Below are positions 37,714 through 45,033 of a stretch of 64,000 nucleotides of DNA, piece by piece. The position numbers were made by a program, and so were the translations under genes. The number at the start of each line of letters is the position of its first letter. The first letter of the stretch is position 1. The stretch is from Flaviflexus salsibiostraticola. GTDB lineage: Bacteria > Actinomycetota > Actinomycetes > Actinomycetales > Actinomycetaceae. The stretch spans positions 1-64,000 of the forward strand of contig NZ_CP034438.1 of the NCBI RefSeq assembly GCF_003952265.1, read 5' to 3'. Below the pieces are notes generated by a model. The model saw only the letters and a list, made by a program, of their open reading frames with translations, made no database searches and was not told the DNA's origin.

Positions 37714-38385
37714 CTACTCGCTGAACGTCCTCATGAGGGAGGGGATCCGATCGAGGTGCTGTCGCAGAGTGATGACCGCGGCCGTCAGATCGCCCGCGTT
37801 CAGGTGCCTGATGATATCGAGGTGCTCGGAATGGATGGTCGAGAGGCGCTCGGGGGCCGTCGAGATCGTGCGCACCGCGAGCCGGACCTGTCTCGGCTGG
37901 AGCGAATCGTAGAGTTCGCTCATCACCTGGTTGCCGGCGTGGGCGACGAGGAGGGAGTGCAGCCGCTGGTCGCACTGCGCGACGTCATACCAGCTCCTCT
38001 TCTGGCCCGCGGTGAACAGCTCGTCTGCGACCGTCGTGGCCGCCTCGGGGAGGGTCTTGCGGTGGGCGATGATCTCCTCGAAGGCATGGGATTCGATAAC
38101 GAATCTCGTCGCGTAGACCTCGTGGAGTTCGCGGGCTGAGATGGTGCGGACCTGGGCGCCGCGGCGGGGGAGGATGTCGATGAACCGCTCGGCCTGCAGC
38201 CGGTGAAGCGCCTCGCGGACCGGGGTGCGGGACGTGCCCACCGCGTGGGACAGCTCGACCTCGTCGAGGAACTGACCCTCGTGGAACACCCCTGTGAGGA
38301 TCGCGGTGCTGATCCACTCGTACGCGCGTGCGCTCGCGGATGCCGGGCGAGGGTCAGGTGTCGCATCGCGCGTCTGTCTGGTCAT
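37714..38385 (-). CDS. GntR-family (FadR/FCD) transcriptional regulator
   Basis: The 223-residue protein has an N-terminal winged helix (about 18-80) with DEVELSHAVGTSRTPVREALHRLQAERFIDILPRRG in pieces typical of GntR. A C-terminal FCD ligand domain follows (about 90-215), with FVIESHAFEEI, DQRLHSLLVAHAGN and HSEHLDIIRHL supplying the likely metal/ligand His and Asp. Regulators of this group usually sense organic acids. It is divergent from the aldolase operon, and the gap of 104 bases holds TTGTNTACAT-type sites, so it very likely controls that operon and itself. A TACACT box seven bases before the ATG suggests a leaderless message. Confidence 0.9.
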   Translation of the reverse strand: MTRQTRDATPDPRPASASARAYEWISTAILTGVFHEGQFLDEVELSHAVGTSRTPVREALHRLQAERFIDILPRRGAQVRTISARELHEVYATRFVIESHAFEEIIAHRKTLPEAATTVADELFTAGQKRSWYDVAQCDQRLHSLLVAHAGNQVMSELYDSLQPRQVRLAVRTISTAPERLSTIHSEHLDIIRHLNAGDLTAAVITLRQHLDRIPSLMRTFSE

Positions 38386-38392
38386 GGAGAAG

Positions 38393-38398
38393 AGTGTA
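38393..38398 (-). promoter_or_regulatory. -10 box of gntR, leaderless type
   Basis: On the minus strand TACACT fits TANNNT and ends seven bases before the gntR ATG at 38385. It adjoins the proposed operator, so autoregulation is plausible. Confidence 0.5.
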
Positions 38399-38411
38399 TG
38401 CGATCCGCTTT

Positions 38412-38453
38412 ACATTGTGTACATGTCTTGTATACATTACGTCTACACAATGT
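38412..38453. promoter_or_regulatory. Proposed GntR operator region
   Basis: Outer arms ACATTGTGTA (38412-38421) and TACACAATGT (38444-38453) form a perfect 10-bp inverted repeat. Inside lie two near-identical decamers, TTGTGTACAT (38415-38424) and TTGTATACAT (38428-38437), with centres 13 bases apart. A third half-like site, CTACACAA, is in the right arm. TNGTNNNACNA-like palindromes are the established operator form for FadR-type GntR proteins. The A/T-rich patch is striking in this GC-rich DNA. Confidence 0.75.
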
Positions 38454-38489
38454 GGTCCGGACAACACCAGTCCGGCTGAAAGGAGAGCA

Positions 38490-39236
38490 ATGACGTTCCC
38501 CTCAGTGAGCGTGTGGTTGTCAGAGCCGTCGACCGCCGCCGTCGATATGGCAGAACTGGCAGGCTACGACACAGTCGTGCTCGACGTCGAGCACGGATTA
38601 TTCGATCTCGCCGCCCTTGACTGGATCATCCCCCAGATCCGAGGACGGGGGATGACTGCGATCGTCAAAGTCCTCGGCCCCGAGCGTGGGCCCATCCAGC
38701 AGGCGCTGGATTTCGGAGCCGACGCCGTGGCGATCCCGCACATCGAGTCTGCGGAGCATGCGCGGGAGGTGTGCGCGTACGCGAAGTTTCCGCCGCACGG
38801 CGACCGGAGCTTCGCCGGCGGCCGCACCTCGAACTACCGGGGCTTCGACGATGCGTGGGTGGCGCGCCAGGATTCGCAGACGCGCTGCTACCCGATGATC
38901 GAGGATGCGGGAGCGTTCGATGAGGTCGACGCGATCCTCGCGCTCGACTGTGTCGATGGAATCTTCATCGGCCCCTCCGACCTCAGTCTGCGCCGCGGGC
39001 GCGGCGCCTATTCCGTGACCGAGGCGGACCTCGACGATATCCGGACCCTGGCCCGCGCAGCGAACGCCGCCGGCAAGCCCTGGCTGCTTCCGGCGTGGAG
39101 CGAGGCGGAGCAGGAGCTCGCCTACGAGGAGGGCGCCTCGACCATCGTCCTCGCCATGCAGTACGGAGCCATCCTCACCGGCTTCACCTCGACCCTCACC
39201 AGCTTCAAGGCCATCGCTGAAAGGAATCCCCGATGA
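38490..39236 (+). CDS. HpcH/HpaI-family aldolase
   Basis: The 248-residue class II pyruvate-aldolase-type enzyme would cleave a 2-oxo-4-hydroxy acid to pyruvate and an aldehyde, or the like. It shows TVVLDVEHGLFDL, IVKVLGPERGPIQQALDFGADAVAIPHIES in pieces, FPPHGDRSFAGGR, the metal Glu in CYPMIEDAGAFDEV and the metal Asp in GIFIGPSDLSL. The ATG at 38490 follows AAAGGAGAG; the open frame upstream crosses the operator and is rejected. The stop overlaps the C-N hydrolase start (ATGA). The true substrate is unknown; transporter and regulator neighbours point to an imported organic acid. Confidence 0.85.
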   Translation: MTFPSVSVWLSEPSTAAVDMAELAGYDTVVLDVEHGLFDLAALDWIIPQIRGRGMTAIVKVLGPERGPIQQALDFGADAVAIPHIESAEHAREVCAYAKFPPHGDRSFAGGRTSNYRGFDDAWVARQDSQTRCYPMIEDAGAFDEVDAILALDCVDGIFIGPSDLSLRRGRGAYSVTEADLDDIRTLARAANAAGKPWLLPAWSEAEQELAYEEGASTIVLAMQYGAILTGFTSTLTSFKAIAERNPR

Positions 39237-40015
39237 TCACCGCTGTCCTGCAGTACAACCCGACCGACGACAAGGCTGCCAACCTCGACACCATTGAGGC
39301 GCTGCTGCGCGACGCAGCGAAGCGCGGCGTCCGTCTCGCCGTCCTGCCGGAGTACGCCATCTACACCGTGCCGGCCATGGACCAGCGGTTCGTCGACTCG
39401 GCGGAGGACCTCGATGGTCCCGCCGTCACCCGCCTGCGGGAGCTGTCCGCGGAGCTCGGCCTCGCCCTCGTCGCCGGCATCAACGAGGCGGCGACAGTCG
39501 ACCGGATCCACAACACCCTCGTCGGCATCGATGCCGGTGAGATCAGGGCGGTCTACCGCAAGGTCCACCTCTACGACGCCTTCGGCTACCGGGAGTCGGA
39601 TCGTGTCATCGCCGCCGAGCCCGGCAATGGCGACACATTCGACGTCGACGGCTTCACGGTCGGCATGCAGACGTGCTACGACCTGCGGTTCCCCGAGGTC
39701 TCGCGCATGCTCGTCGACGCGGGGGCCACGATCATTGCCCTGCCCGCGGAGTGGGTGCCCGGGCCGCTCAAGGAGTACCACTGGAATACGCTGATCCGGG
39801 CCCGCGCCATCGAGAACACGGTCTATGTGCTCGCGGCTGACCAGTGCGCCCCGACCGGCGCCGGCAACAGCGCCATCATCGATCCCATGGGGATCGCGCT
39901 CGCCCAGGTCGGCGAGATCGTCGGCCTCGGCATCGCCGACGTCTCCCAGGAGCGCCTCGATGCCGTGCGGACGACCAACCCTGCGCTAGCTGTACTGTCC
40001 GGGGAGGTTGGTTAA
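39233..40015 (+). CDS. Carbon-nitrogen hydrolase (nitrilase superfamily), 3' end altered by IS-B copy 2
   Basis: Hydrolyses an amide or similar C-N bond. The catalytic triad is Glu40 (VLPEYAIY), Lys110 (YRKVHLYD) and Cys148 (MQTCYDLRFPE). The IS element enters at codon 254. The present frame ends with LSGEVG read from the element and stops at 40013-40015, giving 260 residues. Without the IS and one GCTAGC the frame would continue LRRYRVGVLDDR and stop at 41139-41141, overlapping dctP by 11 bases. Only the last dozen residues change, so the enzyme may still work. The start overlaps the aldolase gene (ATGA). The triad resembles omega-amidase-like enzymes; the substrate is not determined. Confidence 0.88.
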   Translation: MITAVLQYNPTDDKAANLDTIEALLRDAAKRGVRLAVLPEYAIYTVPAMDQRFVDSAEDLDGPAVTRLRELSAELGLALVAGINEAATVDRIHNTLVGIDAGEIRAVYRKVHLYDAFGYRESDRVIAAEPGNGDTFDVDGFTVGMQTCYDLRFPEVSRMLVDAGATIIALPAEWVPGPLKEYHWNTLIRARAIENTVYVLAADQCAPTGAGNSAIIDPMGIALAQVGEIVGLGIADVSQERLDAVRTTNPALAVLSGEVG

Positions 40016-40972
40016 GCGGGTGATTGGGGCGAGCCTGTCGCAGGCTGTGTGGGGTCGGTGATGATTATAGTGATGCAGCCATCCTGGTAGGGCGTCTCGT
40101 CGCTCGGTTTCTGAGGTGTAGCAGCGGGCGTAGCCCCACCCGTCTGCAAGGGTGCGGTGGAAGCGCTCGATCTTCCCGTTGGTCTGGGGTCGGTACGGGC
40201 GGGTCCGTTTTGCTGTGATCTTCAGCCTGGCGCAGGTTTCGCGCCATAATATCGAGCGGTAGGCCGGACCGTTGTCGGAGAGCACTCTTTCGACGGTGAC
40301 GCCTCGGGTGTTGAACCAGGCTGTGGCCCGCTCCAACACCCCGACGGCAGTGAGAGCGGTTTCATCATTGTGGACTTCGGCGTAGGCGACGCGAGAGTAG
40401 TCATCGATGACGGTGTGGACGAAGGCGTGGCCCATCTTCGGGTTGTGGTGGTGGTTGCGGGCCTTGTCCGGCGTTGCTATGCGGTTGCGGCCTCCCTGTT
40501 GGCGACCGACGAAGCGCCAGCCGCCGCCGTCGGGGATGTTGCCGAGCTTTTTCACATCGACGTGAATCATCGAGCCGGGGTGGGGGTGTTCATAGCGGCG
40601 CACCGGCTCCCCGGTGGCGCGGTCTACGTGAGCGAGTCTGTTCAGTCGGCAGTGGCGCAGGATCTGATGAACGGTCGAGGGTGCCAGCCCGACCCGGACG
40701 GCCAGCTGGACCGGTCCTTCCCGTAGCCGCAGCCGCAGGCTCACGATTCGTCTTCTGATCTTCAACGGGGTCTGGTGGGGCGAGGTCTTCGGGCGTGAGG
40801 AACGGTCCTGCATGGACTCACCAGACCTGTAGCGGTCGGCCCAGCGTTTGACCGTCGGCCAGGAGCATTGGAACCGAGCCGCGACCTCGGCAATCGGCAC
40901 CTGCTGGTCGACGACGAGCCGGGCGACGGTCAAACGGGCGCGAGGGGTCAGGGCTGCATTAGCGTGGGACAT
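39986..40972 (-). CDS. IS481-family transposase of IS-B copy 2
   Basis: Intact 328-residue transposase from [15 protein letters not shown]-terminal helix-turn-helix domains include [20 protein letters not shown]. The integrase core has Asp in HVDVKKLGNIPDGGG, Asp in LSDNGPAY and Glu in NGKIERFHRTLADGWG. An upstream ATG at 41017 would add 15 residues but lies in the hairpin; the start at 40972 matches that of the IS-A transposase. The stop TAG (39986-39988) is in the target duplication, outside the inverted repeat. Confidence 0.93.
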   Translation of the reverse strand: MSHANAALTPRARLTVARLVVDQQVPIAEVAARFQCSWPTVKRWADRYRSGESMQDRSSRPKTSPHQTPLKIRRRIVSLRLRLREGPVQLAVRVGLAPSTVHQILRHCRLNRLAHVDRATGEPVRRYEHPHPGSMIHVDVKKLGNIPDGGGWRFVGRQQGGRNRIATPDKARNHHHNPKMGHAFVHTVIDDYSRVAYAEVHNDETALTAVGVLERATAWFNTRGVTVERVLSDNGPAYRSILWRETCARLKITAKRTRPYRPQTNGKIERFHRTLADGWGYARCYTSETERRDALPGWLHHYNHHRPHTACDRLAPITRLTNLPGQYS

Positions 40973-41095
40973 ACGGAGGGCCTTCCTCGGAGTGCTGGTT
41001 TCGCAACTCCCACTCAATCGCGGAAGGCCCTCTCTTCACGTCACAAGTCAGCGCGTGTCATCGCACTGCCTCAACCAACCTGTCCGGTCAGTACA
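39991..41095 (-). mobile_element. IS481-family insertion sequence (IS-B, copy 2), complete, 1105 bp
   Basis: The left end TGTACTGTCCGG and right end CCGGTCAGTACA are imperfect inverted repeats that continue as AGGTTGGTT. GCTAGC at 39985-39990 and 41096-41101 is the six-base target duplication around CTAG. The transposase gene is intact. The element parts the C-N hydrolase gene from dctP and so lies within the catabolic operon. It differs from copy 1 by scattered substitutions, so the two copies are not the product of a very recent event. Confidence 0.95.
40976..41032 (-). promoter_or_regulatory. Hairpin over the transposase start of IS-B copy 2
   Basis: GAGGGCCTTCC (40976-40986) pairs with GGAAGGCCCTC (41022-41032). 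In the transposase message the arm next to the ATG contains the GGAAGG ribosome-binding site. The design equals that of IS-A although the sequences differ. Confidence 0.62.
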
Positions 41096-41130
41096 GCTAG
41101 CCCTGCGCCGCTACAGGGTGGGGGTTCTCG

Positions 41131-42207
41131 ATGATCGGTAGGAAGAAATACGGCGCTGTGCTCGCGCTCGGCCTCGCACTGGGCACGACGGCGGCCTGCT
41201 CCGAGGACGGCAGCGACTTCGTCCTCCACTACACGACGTACTCGAGCTCGACCTCGGATCAGTCGATCTCCGTCCAGCGATGGGCCGAGGAGGTCGAGCG
41301 GCTGACCGACGGTGGGGTCACCGTCGTCTTCCACTACTCCCAGAGCCTCGTCGGCGCCGACGAGGCGGTCCAGGCGACCCTCGACGGCCGCGCCGATCTG
41401 GCCCAGGTCGGGTCGATCTACGCGGCCTCCGATCTATCGATGTTCACCGTCATCGAGCTCCCCTTCGAGACGAGCAACCCCGAGGCGCACATGAACTCGA
41501 TCGTGCGCCTCTACGAGGAGAGCCCCGTCTACCGGGAGGACTTCGACCGGCAGGGCGTCCGACTCCTCTTCCCGCTCCCGCTCGGCACAATCCTTCTGGG
41601 CCTCATGGAGCCGGCCGAGGACCCGAGTGATCTGGCGGGCCGGTCCATCCGATCCGGCGGCCTCGCCTCCGAGGTGCTCCTCACCTCCGGCGTCAACCCG
41701 GTCGCCATGACCGCGACGGATATCTACGAGTCGATGGAGCGCGGGATCGTCGACGGCTACACCGCGCTCGCCATCGCCAACCTCCCCGCCTTCGGCCTGA
41801 CGAAGGCCAGCCCCTACGTCGTCGACCCGGGGATCGGCGCCTACTCCAGCTCGATCGTCGTCATCAACGAGGACCTCTACCAGTCGATGCCGGTCGAGTA
41901 CCAGGAGGCGCTCGACGAGGCCTCGACGAAGGGAATCCAGTTCGGACTCGAGGAGATGGAGACGGCCGGCAGGCTCGCGTGCGAGGAGCTCACCGCAGCC
42001 GGCACGGAGTTCTCCTCCTTCCCCGACGCGGCCGTCGAGGAGTGGAGCGGACGCCAGACCGTCGCAGACGAGTGGGTCGCCCGCTATAACGAGCGGGGCT
42101 ACGATGCCCGCTCGGTGCTCGAGGACTATCGAGCCATCGTCACCGATGAGGAGTCGAAGTCCGACTTCCAGGATCCGCTCGTCGCCTGCATGGAGGGAAC
42201 ACTGTGA
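41131..42207 (+). CDS. TRAP transporter solute-binding lipoprotein (DctP family)
   Basis: Extracytoplasmic receptor of a TRAP transporter. The 358-residue protein has a lipoprotein signal with the lipid-modified Cys at about 23 (GTTAAC) and the DctP pattern ADEAVQATLDGRADLAQVG, DLAGRSIRSGG and IYESMERGIVDGYT. The usual binding-site Arg is probably in GRSIRSGG. Its ATG lay inside the original end of the C-N hydrolase gene, so translation was coupled; the IS insertion has removed this coupling and put 1.1 kb upstream. The ligand is probably a carboxylate, by family. Confidence 0.88.
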   Translation: MIGRKKYGAVLALGLALGTTAACSEDGSDFVLHYTTYSSSTSDQSISVQRWAEEVERLTDGGVTVVFHYSQSLVGADEAVQATLDGRADLAQVGSIYAASDLSMFTVIELPFETSNPEAHMNSIVRLYEESPVYREDFDRQGVRLLFPLPLGTILLGLMEPAEDPSDLAGRSIRSGGLASEVLLTSGVNPVAMTATDIYESMERGIVDGYTALAIANLPAFGLTKASPYVVDPGIGAYSSSIVVINEDLYQSMPVEYQEALDEASTKGIQFGLEEMETAGRLACEELTAAGTEFSSFPDAAVEEWSGRQTVADEWVARYNERGYDARSVLEDYRAIVTDEESKSDFQDPLVACMEGTL

Positions 42208-42797
42208 GAACCATACCCAGCCCGCTGCGGGTCATCGCGCAGACATTCGTCTTCATCGCCGGAGCACTCCTCCTCTTCCTCATCTTCCTCACGGTCGCCG
42301 ATGTCGCCGGCCGCAGCATCCGCAGCGAGTCGATCCTCGGCGCGGTCGATATCGCCACCCTCGCCCTTGTCGCCGTCGCCTTCCTCGGCCTCGCGGCCGC
42401 CGAGATCGACGGCAGGCACGTCTCCGTCGACCTGGTGGAGATGCACCTGGGTGACCGGGTGCGCACCGCTCTCGCGCTCGTGCGGGGCATCATCCTCGCC
42501 CTCATCGGACTCGTCCTGTCCTGGGGCATGTGGGGCACCGTGACATCCGCCTTCGACCGCGCCGAGACAACGAACGGAATCCTCCGCCTCGCCACATGGC
42601 CGGTCAAGTCCGTCCTCCTCGTCTCCTTCATCCTCTTCTTCATCGTCGCCGTGTGGAACGCGATCAACGAGTTCCTCGACATGCGCGAGGGCAAGAGGCT
42701 GGGCGATGAATCGATCATCGTCCACCAGGCCCAGGTGGAGGCCGAGCACATCAGCCACACCGTCGTCTCCGACGACGACGAGGGGAGCAGACGATGA
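42204..42797 (+). CDS. TRAP transporter small membrane subunit (DctQ family)
   Basis: The 197-residue protein has four hydrophobic helices (about 12-34, 50-66, 90-110 and 135-155) and the DctQ-type SVDLVEMHLGDRVR loop between the second and third. The C-terminal cytoplasmic tail is long, acidic and His-containing. It starts with GTG overlapping dctP and ends overlapping dctM (ATGA). With DctM it forms the sodium-driven uptake unit. Confidence 0.85.
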   Translation: MRTIPSPLRVIAQTFVFIAGALLLFLIFLTVADVAGRSIRSESILGAVDIATLALVAVAFLGLAAAEIDGRHVSVDLVEMHLGDRVRTALALVRGIILALIGLVLSWGMWGTVTSAFDRAETTNGILRLATWPVKSVLLVSFILFFIVAVWNAINEFLDMREGKRLGDESIIVHQAQVEAEHISHTVVSDDDEGSRR

Positions 42798-44143
42798 CCG
42801 GCGCGGCAATCGGTGCACTCATCACCGTCCTTCTCACCTTCCTCGTCCTCCTTGCGATTCGTCTCCACGTGGGACTGTCGCTCATGATCGCGGGACTCGT
42901 CGGCGTCGTCATGCTCCGCTCGACGAGCGCGGCGATCTCGACGGGCTCGAACTCGCCCTTCTCATCCTCGGCCGATTACTCCCTCGTCATCATTCCCCTC
43001 TTCATCCTTATGGGCGTCTTCGCCGTCAAGGCCGGACTCGCACAGGCCGGCTTCGACATCGCGGCTCGCCTCATGAGACGGCTGCCGGGCGGGGCCGCCC
43101 TCGCCTCGCTGTCCGGCTCGGGCCTCTTCGCCGCCGTCACCGGCTCCTCCGTCGCGACCGTTGCGACGCTCGCCCGGATCTCAACCGACGCGATCGTCAA
43201 GGCGGGTCACAGCATCAGGCTCGCCGCCGGCGTCGTCGCAGCAGGCGGCACGCTCGGCGTCCTCATCCCTCCCTCGATCGTCCTCGTCCTCTACGGAGTC
43301 GTCACGGAGGAATCGATCGGTCAGCTCCTGCTCGCGGGAATCGGACCGGGTCTGCTGACGATCCTCGCCTACGGCGCGACGATCATGCTGCTCGTCGTCG
43401 TCGCCCGACGACGGACTGAGGGCACCGCCGACTCGCTGCGCGAGCGCGAACGCGCCGCCGCGGATGAGGCGCGGGGGATCAGCATGGACTGGATGGGCGG
43501 GGCCTTCCTCGCCGTCATCTTCCTCGTCTCGATCGGCACGATCTACATGGGTATTGCCACGCCGACGGAGGCGGCGTCCTTCGGTGCGCTCGCGGCGCTC
43601 ATCATCCTCATCATCCGAACGCGACTCAGCCACCTGTTCACAGCCGTCAAGGAGTCCCTCGTCGAGGCGATCGGGATCACGTCGATGACGTTCCTCCTCC
43701 TCGCGGGTGCGGGAGTGTTCACGTACTTCCTCGCCCTCTCAGGAGCATCGACGGCACTCGTCAACGCGGTGATCTCGGCCGATCTGGCTCCCTATCTCGT
43801 GCTCGTCCTGTGCCTGCTCATCCTGCTCCCGCTCGGTATGTTCCTCGACGGGATCTCGATGATCCTCATCGCGGCCCCGCTGCTCCACCCGATCCTCACC
43901 GGGTACGGCTTCGACGCGATCTGGCTCGGCGTCATCATCGTCAAGGTCGCGGAGATGGCGCTCATCACCCCGCCGGTCGGCATGAACGTGTTCGTCTACT
44001 CGGGAACCGTCAAGGAGGCGAGCCTCGGGACAGCCTTCCGCGGCGTCATTCCGTTCATCCTCGCCGACCTCGTCGTCGTCACAATTCTCATCCTCGTGCC
44101 CGACATCGTCACCTTCATCCCCAACCTCTCCGGAACCAGCTGA
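42794..44143 (+). CDS. TRAP transporter large permease (DctM family)
   Basis: Main ion-coupled permease with about 12 membrane segments, 449 residues. Conserved features include YSLVIIPLFILMGVFA, ALASLSGSGLFAAVTGSSVATVATL, LAAGVVAAGGTLGVLIPPSIVLVLYG, GIATPTEAASFGAL and ITPPVGMNVFV. The gene overlaps dctQ and is followed after eight bases by the RraA-like gene. Confidence 0.92.
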   Translation: MTGAAIGALITVLLTFLVLLAIRLHVGLSLMIAGLVGVVMLRSTSAAISTGSNSPFSSSADYSLVIIPLFILMGVFAVKAGLAQAGFDIAARLMRRLPGGAALASLSGSGLFAAVTGSSVATVATLARISTDAIVKAGHSIRLAAGVVAAGGTLGVLIPPSIVLVLYGVVTEESIGQLLLAGIGPGLLTILAYGATIMLLVVVARRRTEGTADSLRERERAAADEARGISMDWMGGAFLAVIFLVSIGTIYMGIATPTEAASFGALAALIILIIRTRLSHLFTAVKESLVEAIGITSMTFLLLAGAGVFTYFLALSGASTALVNAVISADLAPYLVLVLCLLILLPLGMFLDGISMILIAAPLLHPILTGYGFDAIWLGVIIVKVAEMALITPPVGMNVFVYSGTVKEASLGTAFRGVIPFILADLVVVTILILVPDIVTFIPNLSGTS

Positions 44144-44151
44144 GGAGCCCC

Positions 44152-44811
44152 ATGTTCATCCAGAATCCCATGCCCGACCAGATCGACCCGGTCCTGGTCG
44201 ACGAGCTGCAGGGAGTGTGCGTCTCGACCCTCGGCCACCTGCGCGACGACGGCTTCGCCAAGGGCCTCATTCCCAACCGCAGGCCGGTGAAGTTCATCGG
44301 AACGGCAGTCACCGTCCGCATCCCCCACCTTGACTCGACGGCGGTCCATGTCGCCACCGACCTGCTGCGCCCCGGCGACGTCCTCGTCGTCGACCACAGC
44401 GGGGACACGGAGCGCTCGGCCTTCGGCGGGCTCGTCTCCTTCACCGCCAAGGCGCGGGGCGCCGTCGGGGCCGTCATCGACGGCTCGATCAACGACTACG
44501 ACGAGACCCTCGAGTACGACTTCCCGGTCTACTCCCGCGGTTTCAGCCCCATCACCACCCGCATCCTCGGCATCGAGGGCGCGATCAACGTGCCGATCGC
44601 GGTGTGCGGGGTCGTCGTCCGTCCCGGTGATGTCGTCTTCGCCGACTCCGATGGGGTGGCGTTCCTCCAGCCGCACGAGGCCGTCGGCCTCGGGGCCCTC
44701 CTGGCATCGAAGGAGGAGGCGGAAGGACCGGCGCGCGACAGCATCGCGGCAGGCGGTTCCATCGCCGAGTTCTCAGGGGCGAGGGCGGCCTTCGACGCGA
44801 AGCGGGCCTGA
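44152..44811 (+). CDS. RraA-family protein (HMG/CHA aldolase-like) lacking the aldolase motif
   Basis: The 219-residue protein has the RraA fold pattern: VSTLGHLRDDG, VKFIGTAVTVRIP, GDVLVVDHSGDTERSAFGGLV in pieces, ARGAVGAVIDGSINDYDE and VCGVVVRPGDVVFADSDGVAFL. In functional 4-hydroxy-4-methyl-2-oxoglutarate aldolases the site is D-X20-R-D; here the aligned positions read G-X20-N-D (GGLV and SIND), so that chemistry is doubtful. The ATG follows TGAGGAGCC. It is the last gene of the GntR-controlled cluster, before a strong terminator. Another lyase or binding role is possible. Confidence 0.82.
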   Translation: MFIQNPMPDQIDPVLVDELQGVCVSTLGHLRDDGFAKGLIPNRRPVKFIGTAVTVRIPHLDSTAVHVATDLLRPGDVLVVDHSGDTERSAFGGLVSFTAKARGAVGAVIDGSINDYDETLEYDFPVYSRGFSPITTRILGIEGAINVPIAVCGVVVRPGDVVFADSDGVAFLQPHEAVGLGALLASKEEAEGPARDSIAAGGSIAEFSGARAAFDAKRA

Positions 44812-44828
44812 GGGCCTGACATGAGCGA

Positions 44829-44858
44829 GGGCGGGGGCGGCGACAGCCGCCCCCGCCC
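44829..44858 (+). terminator. Terminator of the TRAP/RraA operon
   Basis: A perfect 13-bp stem, GGGCGGGGGCGGC with its complement and a GACA loop, is followed by TTCTC. It lies 17 bases after the RraA-like stop. From 44859 to 45033 I see no gene or RNA. Confidence 0.8.
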
Positions 44859-45033
44859 TTCTCGGGAGGCGGCTTATTTTCGGGAGGTGCCTCTGCGTCC
44901 ACCCCTGCGTGGAGGAGCCGTTGGGCGGTCGGATGCGCATCGATGTCGCAGCGACGCGCTCCGTATCGGCGGGGTGGTGCGGTGATGGGATTGCGCTCTG
45001 GGGCGATGAGGCCACGCTCTCCAGCGGTGCCGC

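Noticed and set aside
39233..40015. A natural 260-residue C-N hydrolase end
   Set aside because: The final residues LSGEVG are encoded by the IS terminus; the target duplication shows the original end lay at 41141.
44859..45033. tRNA or small RNA gene in the gap after the RraA operon
   Set aside because: No cloverleaf, T-loop or promoter-terminator pair was found by eye.
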